Positions 45,340 through 55,364 of a stretch of DNA of 64,000 bases are shown in pieces. The notes beneath the pieces are model-generated. The model saw only the letters and a program-made list of their open reading frames with translations. It searched no databases and had not been told where the DNA came from. Origin of the DNA: Macrophomina tecta (taxonomy: Eukaryota > Ascomycota > Dothideomycetes > Botryosphaeriales > Botryosphaeriaceae); the NCBI GenBank assembly GCA_024180945.1, contig JAKSGN010000006.1, positions 1,240,001 to 1,304,000 of the forward strand. Reading direction: 5' to 3'. Position 1 is the stretch's first letter; every line of letters starts with the position of its first letter. The position numbers were made by a program, and so were the translations under genes.

Positions 45340-46134
45340 CGGAATCAAGAGCCTTGAAATTAGCGAGCGCCGGTTGGTCGTCGCTGTTCAGCTGTGAGCG
45401 GTCGGAAAGCAAGCGGAGAGGAGTGGAACTGCGGGGGAGATTATAATGCAGGGCTCAGTGCACCTCGGAATGTGGGGTGTGGGGAAGCGCTAGAGGGCTT
45501 GGGGCGACCGAGGTCTTGAAAGTCTGGGGAAAGCGGGGATGGGCTGGGAGCCGACGCGGCGATTCACTCTAGTGCTGATAAGGCCGATTGGGAATGCGTC
45601 GTCGAGAAGAGTTTTCGTGTTGAAGGCGCAATTGCCCTTGCATACCGCAAAAGCCTTTGTGGAACGCCAACCACACTGTGGTAAGAGGCGACTCGAACGC
45701 GGCACAGCGGGAGCAAGAGAAATCACTCTTGAACTGAAAAGGCCGGCAGGGAGTTAAAGTAGTCGTTGCGATGTAAACATTTCTGCTCGGTTTAAGTAAC
45801 GTTGGTGTCTGGACGACTGCTTTAACTGCCCACACACCGTGCAGTACATAACAACGGGACTGCTGTCGGCTGGCTTCTCGGCACGACCTCCAATTCCACA
45901 GTGCCCAGTTTCTGTTTCCGCTCGCTGTGGCAGCTTCATATCTTGCGCCTTGTGTCAAGGTGGGCTCAAATGCGCCTCATTGGACTTCAAGGGCGATCAC
46001 TTAGCATCACTTTCCGATTATTCTAAGACGCTGCAGTATGAAACCTCATTCCTCTTCACTATTCGCCTACCTGATGACCGCGCCTGCAAACCCTAGGTCC
46101 AAGTAAATCGACGCACGGATGTGCCCAGTTTCAA
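45340..46134. promoter_or_regulatory. Promoter region of the cluster transcription factor
   Basis: This 795 bp holds the regulator's promoter and the 3' flank of the MFS gene. The element GGAACTGCGGGGGA at 45425-45438 is the notable feature. No gene seen. Confidence 0.45.
45425..45438 (+). promoter_or_regulatory. GC-rich element GGAACTGCGGGGGA upstream of the regulator
   Basis: This 14-mer is identical to one at 50733-50746 in the hydrolase/dioxygenase promoter. It lies 86-99 bp before the regulator's ATG. Autoregulation is a possible reading. Confidence 0.5.
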
Positions 46135-47980
46135 TCAATGGCACATTGTGGGCTTAGTGGGATCTTTGCTTTGCGCCCACTTGCCAGTGAATCCACGAAT
46201 TCGCTTCCCCGTGAAGAAAACCAGAACTCCCAGCAGACCAAACAGCGCGGTCAGCCCAGCATACGTCCCGAACGACCCGTCATACCCATCTGTCTCAATG
46301 AACTTCGCCACCCCGTAGCTCGTACCGAAACTGACGAACCCACGCAGCGCGCAGATGACTACCAACACCGGGCCGCCCCGTGCCGGGTACGAGTCCAGAA
46401 GGTACGTGATTGCCGCGATGTTGGCCCCGACAAAGCAGAAGTAGTACGCCGCGTTGGCGAACACCAGCGCAAACCAGTGGTAGTCCTCCGGATGCTGGCA
46501 TGCTTCCCCATAGATGGTCGCTGCGAGGACCCCCACGCATACGGGGAAGACCAGTGGCAGAAGACGGTTCTCCGGCTCGTGGATACCGCCATTGCGACGA
46601 GCCCTCCATTTGATGATCTTGTCTGAGCCTATACCGAGAACGGGAAGGGCAACGAGCGCAGTGATGATCTGGCCGGCGTTCACGTAGGATGCTGCGGTAG
46701 CGGACCAGTTGTAGGGAGGAGCTTCAATTACTTGAGCGTAGGTTGTGCCGATGGCAATGTTAACGCCGATGGTGAGCCCGTTGAGGCAGAAGGCCCAGAA
46801 GACGTTCGGGAAGAGTAAGACTTGGACCATTGCCTGTGTTTCGTTGTTGTTCAAGGATACAAAGAATGGTACTGACCTTCAGGGTATAGTATGCCTGCTT
46901 CCAGTCCGCCGGGCCCACGAAGAGTCTCATGTCGGAGTAAATAGTTCGGGGCTCGAAGTTGACAAAATCAAGTGGAGGACGCGTTGACGTGGTTACGGGA
47001 GCCAGCACCTCTTCCGATGTGCCACCATCTGCACTCGACCATTGCACCATATCGTTCGCTTGGTACGCGCTAAGAGGTCGCTCGTATCTTGTCTCCGTAA
47101 CGAAGAATACCGACAGGATGAATTGAAGCCCTGTCAGAGCTGCGCCAAGGATGTACCAGTACCGAGGAGTGATTGCACCAGCTATTGGAGATGCGCAGAG
47201 GACAAGGACAGCACTAAGTATGGTTTGAGTGGCCGACTGAAGCATGAGCATCTGGCTCCTCTCATGGAGGAAGTGGATTTCCTAGAGGCTTATTAGCGAA
47301 GACTTGCTTGGTAGTCGAAATGGACGTACCTGAACCATGAGAGGCACAAGTGCCTCACTCTGCCCTGCTGCTATACCAAGGACCAGTCTCGCAGAGAAGT
47401 GCCACGTATAGTCATTCGCAAAAGCGCATAGTACAGCGGAGAATATGAGCAAAAGGGTGGAAGCCATGAATACCGGGCGACGCCCAATGGCCAGGGCCAG
47501 TGGCACTGAGATGATGTTTCCGATGCCCATGAACATCGACGGGTAAGTCATGAGTGCAGTGATGTCTGCGTAGTCGGCGCCGGCAGCAGCATAGCCGGGG
47601 ATGTAGAAACTGAGCAGTCCTCCAAAGCCCGACACCATCGATAAACCAACTGACGAAACTGCGGTACTGGTCAGGGGCCCGCGCCAGGTGGACGACGGAA
47701 GCTAACTTACAAACTGATAGCAGCATGACGAAGATAAACTTCCGCCACGGCGATAGGTTTAACGGATCTACATCTCATCAGGTCGCTTACAGTCTTTCGG
47801 TGTCTCGGTAGTCTAACCACGTGGATCTGCGCTCGGTGTGGGAATCAAGCGGGTATCAGTTTCTTCGGCAAGTTTCACGGTCCCCGTTACGTCGGAGACC
47901 TCCTTTGGCTTGGTGTAGCTGTCACCAACTCCGACAATCTCATGGTGCTCCACCGTGTTTTTAATCTTAGCCTCATCCAT
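46135..47980 (-). CDS. Major facilitator superfamily transporter
   Basis: Five exons, 47980-47818, 47767-47711, 47658-47330, 47281-46877 and 46833-46135, give 550 aa. All four introns are 43-52 bp. The joins restore SADPRDPLNLSPWRKF, VMLLSVFSSVGLSMVSG and LVPLMVQEIHFLHER. A DPxNLSxWRK entry block, a loop with AIGRRPVF (motif A) and about twelve hydrophobic segments identify a fungal MFS transporter of the DHA1-like type. The first 55 residues are hydrophilic and cytosolic. Its location next to the pathway regulator suggests import of a substrate or export of a product; substrate is not known. The first intron donor (GTTAGA) is slightly unusual but keeps the family motif. Confidence 0.9.
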
Positions 47981-48539
47981 GGTGGCAGGGCAACAGAGTC
48001 GTGGGAAAGATCCGTCAAAGTAAGAAAAGAGGGATGGTACTATAGAGTTCCCACCTGGACGATGATAGAGCAGATTACTGCCCTGGAAGAGAGGGGTTAT
48101 ATGACATCTCGTCTCTGCAAGCTCTGCATGCCGGCATTAGTACCGCTATGGGTAGACTTGCTATAGGTGGAGGCGTGGAATTTCCCAAGATTCCACCGTG
48201 TCTTCGGTGGTGGCGGTGCGGGACTGCGGGGGGGAGGGGATCTGTGGGCAAGGCCGAGGTTGGCTGAAAGTAGTCCGGTGTGCTGTGGCGCCCAAGCTAC
48301 CAAGTCTCGGAAACCGATGCCACGGCAAATTCCATATCGGAAATAGAAGAAAGTAAGGTGAAGCCAGTACTTCCAGATATCACCATCAAACTTCAGCATC
48401 TAAACCCAAGAGGCAAAAGTCTAGGTTTATGCAGTAATTTTTTGAGCATTCTCGACGATGGACAGTAGATTTTGAGGCGATAACACGCAGTTCGACTAAC
48501 GTAAAAGCTATACATGGACTCGGTCCTTAAAGTATTTGA
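47981..48539. promoter_or_regulatory. MFS transporter promoter region
   Basis: This 559 bp holds the MFS promoter and the 3' flank of the hydrolase gene. The element GGGACTGCGGGGGGGA lies at 48220-48235. No gene seen. Confidence 0.45.
48220..48235 (+). promoter_or_regulatory. GC-rich element upstream of the MFS gene
   Basis: GGGACTGCGGGGGGGA resembles the 14-mer of the regulator and hydrolase promoters, with one substitution and two extra G. It lies about 240 bp before the MFS ATG. Confidence 0.45.
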
Positions 48540-50367
48540 CTACACTGATACAAATGGCAAAATAACGCGGCTAGGATGCTCAGGGCCTAGGTGTATTCTG
48601 TGTACACCCTTGTTCTTCTCATGTTCAGGCCTCGGCGCAGAGTACGACTTGTACTCCGCAATGCTGGGATACTGACCACCAACCTTTTTGAATTTCACCA
48701 TTAGCGCAGGTAGACACCCTTTTAGATGCATTACTTACTGCAATGTTGATAGTTTCTCCAGCTTCGAAGTCAATACTCGCATTCCAAATGCCAATCTCCA
48801 GCTTAACAATTTCCCCCGGCGGAATCCGCTCTTCCACCGCATGAGGGTGGAATGGAAACTGAGGGTGGATGCTCTTGCTCTCATCAATCGCCCTATGAGA
48901 AGCTCTCAGCTGCCCAACACTTCCTTGATGCAAGTTTAGACTCGCGCGTTGCTTCTCCGGAATCTCCTCGATGGAATTGACTGGGGTTGCTTCCACAGGA
49001 AAATTCAGATGCATCAACGTCTTGCCGTCCCTGTCTTTCTTTCGCACCATTACGTACACGCACATATCATCTTTATCGGGACATGACATGTACAGCACCG
49101 CCTTCGGAAGACCGAGCAGCCTTGCACGTTCCATGAACGTGTAGTCGAACTCAGCGACGCTGCCGGACTTCTCGGAATCGTACTCCTTAGTCACCGATTC
49201 CTGGGGCTTCTCCGACCCTAGCTTCTCGCCGGCTTGCAGGTAAAGCTCACGGTACTCTGTGTTCGGTGCAGGGTAGTCTTCAAGGACGATATTCTCCTCA
49301 GCCTTGTGATCGCCGAACTTCAGCACCGACCACCGCACCTTCGGTGTCTTCTCCCATCCGTTTTCCAGACCCTTGAGATAGCGGTCGAAGAAGGCGGTTA
49401 GTTCCTCATTGCTCTCATGAACGGAATATAGCTCAAACCACTCTTGTTTGCTACCCCACTTCAACCACTTCTTCTCGTGCGGGATTTCCAACCACGCGCG
49501 GATGCTGCCCATCGTATGGATGCCTGAAACATCAGAACCCAGGATAAAAGCCGGCGTCTCAACCTTGGTCATATCGACGCGCTTATCCTTCCAATAGACG
49601 TTCGCAGTCGGACACCTCCGATACATCTCGGCGAAGTCCTCGACGCCGGAGCCGCCCTTGATGATCTCTTTGGTGATGAGGTCGAAGTTGCTCATGCTGA
49701 AGATTCCCCCACGGCAAAACTGCTCACGGAAGAGGTCGCCCATGCCCTCCCAGGGCGCGATGGCCTTGAGGCTGGGCGGGCGCAGCGCGGCGACGAACCA
49801 CTGCGAGATGGCCAGCGCGGAGTTGCCGGCCATGCCGACGGCGCCGTTGCACCAATCCAGCCGCGCCACAGCCTCGACGACGTCGTACCCGTCCTCGGCG
49901 TCCTGGCTGCCCATGACGGGGATCTGACCGTCCGAGTGGCCCGTTCCCCGCCCGTCAACACTGACCAGCGCGTACCCCTTCGGACACCAGCGCGCCGGAT
50001 CCAGCCCTTCGAACTTTTCGAGGCCAGAAAGCTCGGAGCGCTTGACACAGCAGTGCCACACCGTCATTGGCAGCATGTCCAGCGCCGAGTACTTCTTGCC
50101 ATAGCAGGACCATGCTAGGATGGCGGGTACTTTTTCTTGGGCGTCCGCGGGTCTGTAGACGTCGATGTAGAGCCGGCAGCCGTCCCGCACCACGATCTCA
50201 ACGTCATGGTCGACGCGGATGGGTGAGGTGAGGGGGCGAGTGTCGGGCTCGCGACGCCAGCCGGCGGGTAGGACTTCAGTTTTGCCGGGGTGGAATCCTT
50301 GGTAGTTGTTCTTGCCGATCTCGGGAAACCCGATGGGCTTGTAGGCAACCTGAATAGGAACAGGCAT
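48540..50367 (-). CDS. S15/CocE-family alpha/beta hydrolase (X-Pro dipeptidyl-peptidase-like)
   Basis: Two exons, 50367-48739 and 48683-48540, give 590 aa. The 55 bp intron (GTAAGT, branch CTAAT, AAAAG) changes the C-terminus to VGGQYPSIAEYKSYS and ends HPSRVILPFVSV, as expected for CocE proteins; reading through it would give an unrelated tail. The alpha/beta-hydrolase nucleophile is S183 in GMAGNSALA, and D279 in LGSDVSG is the likely acid. The second half is the beta-sandwich X-Pro C-terminal domain. Family members hydrolyse esters, amides or acyl groups, including cocaine esterase and cephalosporin acylases. It is divergent from the PhyH gene across 592 bp. No signal peptide is present, so it is probably cytosolic. 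Confidence 0.92.
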
Positions 50368-50959
50368 GGTGATGATGAGTTCGGATTGCAGAGCCGTGAG
50401 TAGTCAGGGCTCGTCTTGGGTTCTTTCAGTGCTTGCCACCTCTTACTTCCCGGGGTCAAGGTGTCGAAGAAGGCTTGGATTACTAAACGTGAAGGCTCTT
50501 GAATACGGGAAACGGATTGTAAGAACGAAAGGCAAGTTCGAGGCGGAGCTTCGAGACCATTTCAACGCAAGAATCGTTTCCGGATTGTGGAGAGCAAAAG
50601 AGCCAGACGGGACGGTGTTATCCCGGACCGGATCATTTACACTGTGCTTTCCAGGGCCACCGCCCACATACCCGTAGGGACTGTGGCTGGTGTGGTATCG
50701 GAGACGATGCGGTGCGGAGGTGGGAGAGTGCCGGAACTGCGGGGGATCTTCAGCCCTCCCCACACTTGACATTCACATTTCGGGTAAGATCCGTTTTCGC
50801 CATTCCCGCAATCCCTACGGAATTGCGTTGGGCTTGTCAAAGGACAAATGACTATTTATTTAATTCCGAAACTGCGTTCGAGACAGAATCAGCAGCTTGG
50901 GTGAACATCAGCAAGAAAACTCTGAGCTCATCGATTGTACCTTTTTGAAGCGCGGCAAC
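50368..50959. promoter_or_regulatory. Divergent promoter of the hydrolase and PhyH genes
   Basis: A single 592 bp stretch separates the two ATGs and must serve both. The element GGAACTGCGGGGGA lies at 50733-50746, 214 bp before the PhyH ATG and 366 bp before the hydrolase ATG. A nearby GGTGCGGAGGTGGGA at 50711-50725 may be a second site. Confidence 0.6.
50733..50746 (+). promoter_or_regulatory. GC-rich element in the hydrolase/PhyH promoter
   Basis: GGAACTGCGGGGGA, identical over 14 bp to the copy upstream of the cluster regulator. Confidence 0.5.
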
Positions 50960-52077
50960 ATGGGCAGCTACGATTACTCTTCGAAAGACCTTCTCGAACA
51001 CGATGGCAAGATGTACGGTGACTGGCGCGATGACTTCCACCGAGACGGCATCGCTATTATCAAGAGTGTGATCAGTCCGGAGCGTGCCGAGTACTACCGC
51101 CAGAAGCAGATTGAGTGGCTGCAATCCTTCAGGCTCGGCTTCGACCCTAACGACAAAAGCACCTGGACTCAGGATCATCTACCAGTTAGCTTCAAGGGCG
51201 GCATGTACTTTGCCTACTCTGTGACGCATGAGAAGTTCATGTGGGAGGCCCGGACGTAAGGACGCCCTTTTCTCCTTTTCATGATTAGTTGCAACAACTA
51301 AGGCTAAGTTGTATGGGATTGCAGGGAACCAAAGGTGCAACAAATATTCACCGACCTTTGGGGTACGGATGAGCTCCTCTGCTCCTTCGACGGCATGAAC
51401 ATCACGCTGCCGCAGCAAAAGGACCTCACATGGTCACCCTGGCCGCACTGCGACCAAAACCCTCAGCGCAAGGGCATGCAGTGCGTGCAAGGCCTCCTGA
51501 ACTTTGCGCCCAACGGCCCCGATGACGGCGGCCTCATCCTGATGAAGGGATCCAGCAAGCTGTTTGACACATTCTTCCGCGAGACGCGCCAGCAGGCGGC
51601 TCACGAAGATGCGCCACCGCCAGAAGAGGACTTCAGAGACCTGTTCATCTTCACAGAGGATGATGTGAAGTGGTTTGAAGATCACGGTTGTGAGATGATC
51701 AAGACGTGTTTGGACCCGGGTGATTTCGTACTCTGGGACAGCAGAACGATGCATTATGCGAAGCATCCCGAGGGCAATGTGATTCGATCCGCGCAATACA
51801 TCTGCATGACGCCAGCGAAGTTCGCGAAGAAGGAAGATCTGGAGCTGAAGGCACAGATGTTCAAGGAGCATCAAGGAACGACACATTGGCCGCACTGGTG
51901 AGTTTCGATCCTGCTGTGGGAATACTCCTGAGGCTGACAAGGGGCCATAGCAACATTCGCAAGCAAGGTCCGCCGATTAGGAATGGAAAGGTAGATGACC
52001 TGAACAGAACGGAACCGATTGAGCCCCCCGAGATCACGGACAGGATTCTGCAGCTCGCAGCGGTGAAAGCTTATTGA
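50960..52077 (+). CDS. Phytanoyl-CoA dioxygenase (PhyH) family protein
   Basis: Three exons, 50960-51255, 51325-51897 and 51951-52077, give 331 aa. Introns are 69 bp (GTAAGG to TTGCAG) and 53 bp (GTGAGT, branch CTGAC, CATAG). The protein is a 2-oxoglutarate and Fe(II)-dependent oxygenase of the PhyH type: HxD metal ligands H140 and D142 in WPHCDQN, and a distal histidine H242 in SRTMHYAKHP, with an arginine in NVIRSAQY for 2-oxoglutarate. An N-terminal DDFHRDGIAIIKSVIS block is typical. It probably hydroxylates a small molecule in the cytosol. The ATG at 50960 was chosen over an in-frame GTG upstream. It is divergent from the hydrolase and followed by a second oxygenase on the same strand. 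Confidence 0.9.
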
Positions 52078-52500
52078 CGCATGCCAGTTGGGACGGGTAT
52101 TCGGTCTGAAATCGTAGGCTAGCACTTTCTTGGAAAATAGCAAGCGCCGAAGTCAGTGCCGATAAGCTGCAGTAAATTTGTTCTTCCTTTTTCTTTGCGC
52201 ACCGCTCGGAAGTTTTGGGGTGTTGCTGTGCAGCGACAGGCCATCGCTGACGTGCTTGCGGGGAAATCGCACGAACACCAACCGTTTATAAAAATCCAAA
52301 CTGAATTCTCCCTATACATATTATACCAAAAAAAAGGAACATAATCAAGAGAGGTTCAACGACTTCCTTACTCCAAACCCGTGCAGAGGAGAGCTGTTAG
52401 TACGGATTCGTCCCAGTCTATGAGCTTTTAAGGCCGGCGGTGTGCAGCTCATGAACCGACTGCCAGCTATTTAGTGAGACGGTATCTGCAGGAGCTCAGG
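52078..52500. promoter_or_regulatory. Promoter of the IPNS-like oxygenase
   Basis: A short region between two plus-strand oxygenase genes. TGCGGGG occurs at 52257-52263, about 240 bp before the ATG. No gene seen. Confidence 0.4.
52257..52263 (+). promoter_or_regulatory. TGCGGGG core element upstream of the IPNS-like gene
   Basis: Only the 7 bp core is shared with the other promoters here (context CTTGCGGGGAAAT). A 7-mer occurs by chance several times in 64 kb, so this copy is weak on its own. Confidence 0.3.
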
Positions 52501-53703
52501 ATGACGACGGAAGTCGAGGCTGTGAGGACGGGGCCTGCGCTGCCACGATATGTCCAGATTCCGGAGACAAAACATGAGTGTAAGCAAAGTCGGGCGTCAG
52601 AAGGGGATCCAAGGGACTAAGAGGAATGCACAGTGGATTGGGCTGATCTCGCAACGCTGGATCTCTCCCAGTTCGACGCACCCGGGGGGAAGCAGAAATT
52701 GGCTGCTCAACTTTTCGACGCCATCCAGAATGTTGGTAGGTAAGCGGAAGCCGGGGACCGGCGCAGATGCTGACTGTGGATAGGCTTTTTTTATGTGGTA
52801 AACTTTGGCTTGACGCAAGAAGAGGTGGACCGACAGTTCGCCATCGGAAAGGAGGTATTCAAGCTTCCAATGGAAGAGAAGCTGAAGTACAGGGCAAAGC
52901 TCGAGGAGGGCGGCTACAACGGCTACAAGCCGCTGGGGCTGAGAGAAATCCGGCGTGGAAGGTTTGACAACACGGAGATCTACAACATCCCCAAGTTCAT
53001 TCCGACGTATGAGCAGGAGCATCCAGAGATCATCCGACAACACCGGCCGGAGATTGAGCGGTTCGCCCGGCACATCTTCGATGAGATTGTCAGGAAACTG
53101 CTGATGCTCGTGGCCCTTGTGCTGGAAGTGCCGGACGACTACTTCCTGGAGAGGCACGGGTACGAGGACAAGAGCGACTGCCACCTCCGGTACATGAAGT
53201 ACCACAAGCGAAGTGCGCAGGAGAATGCGGAGCTTGGGAACGTCTGGGTCAAGGGCCACACGGACTTCGGCAGCCTGACGCTACTGTTCCGGCAACCGGT
53301 AGCGTCGCTGCAGGTACGGACGCCGCAGGGTGAATGGAAGTACGTGAAGCCGCATCCGGCAAGCATCACAGTCAACCTGGCGGATTATCTGGACTTCGTC
53401 ACGAACGGATTCCTCAAGAGCAGCATCCATCGAGTGGTTGCACCGCCGCCAGATCAGGCAGACGTCGATAGGCATGGGGTGCTGTACTTTGTCAGGCCCA
53501 CGGATGACACAGAGCTGCGGCCAGTGGAAAGCACAGTGCTGAGGAAGCTGGGCTATGGGCAGGCCAAGGACGAGGCGGCCGTTGGCATTACGGCCGGGCA
53601 GTGGGTGAAGGGCAGGGTCAAGACGAATGTGATGAAGGTGCCGGAGAAGGGGGACAACGAACACGAGGTAGTGCAGGGAGTCAAGGCGACGTACTATGAC
53701 TGA
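52501..53703 (+). CDS. Isopenicillin-N-synthase-like 2-oxoglutarate/Fe(II) oxygenase
   Basis: Three exons, 52501-52579, 52634-52735 and 52784-53703, give 366 aa. The introns are 54 bp (GTAAGC to GCACAG) and 48 bp (GTAGGT, branch CTGAC, GATAG). The joins restore DLATLDLSQFD and AIQNVGFFYVVNFG, the standard N-terminal DIOX_N block. The jelly-roll core has H219-x-D221 in KGHTDFGSLT and H276 in SSIHRVVAPP as iron ligands. Proteins of this type carry out hydroxylation, desaturation or ring closure in secondary metabolism. The same-strand PhyH-type gene upstream is a second, unrelated 2-oxoglutarate-type oxygenase. Specific substrate is unknown. Probably cytosolic; no targeting signal is seen. Confidence 0.9.
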
Positions 53704-54135
53704 GCTGGCGGAGGGTGTCGCGTCGCCTGCCTGGAGCGCGGAGGGTCCGTGCACGGCGAGCGTGTCGAGCGTGTCGAGCGTGCCGAGCGTGCGTGGGCTC
53801 GACGACGTCAGCCAGCCAGGTCGCGACAGCGGGCTATATTAGAGGGCGTCATGCCGCAGCGTCCAGCGAGCCGTCTGCCGCACAATGCAAGCTTCCACAC
53901 GCATCAATTGCCGTCGTCTTGTCGGCGCGCGAAGGTGCAGCCGCGGCCCGCCAATCATTATTCAGCGTGCGGGGTACAGGCAGCCGGAGATAGCTGTACC
54001 TCCGCCGCACCGTCATGACGTGCTGTCGCGCTCCCACTTTTCGACACCACGGTAACCCGCCTCTCCCCCCTCTCCCCCGTCCTCCTCCTCACTCAATTCC
54101 TCAGCCGCCTCGCCCACACCGCCCCTCCACCAGCA
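53704..54135. other. Intergenic region with a tandem repeat
   Basis: This 432 bp has four 9 bp direct repeats at 53757-53792, a CCAAT box at 53951-53955 and a TGCGGGG at 53968-53974, about 165 bp before the aldo-keto reductase ATG. The 60 bp before that ATG are C/T-rich. Confidence 0.5.
53757..53792. repeat. Tandem repeat, four units of CGAGCGTGY
   Basis: Four adjacent 9 bp units differ only at the last base (T, T, C, C). They lie just after the stop of the IPNS-like gene. Confidence 0.85.

Positions 54136-55364
<1,229 letters not shown>

Noticed and set aside
53968..53974. TGCGGGG before the aldo-keto reductase as a cluster element
   Set aside because: Only the 7 bp core is present, which occurs by chance elsewhere in the window, and the gene looks like a general housekeeping reductase.
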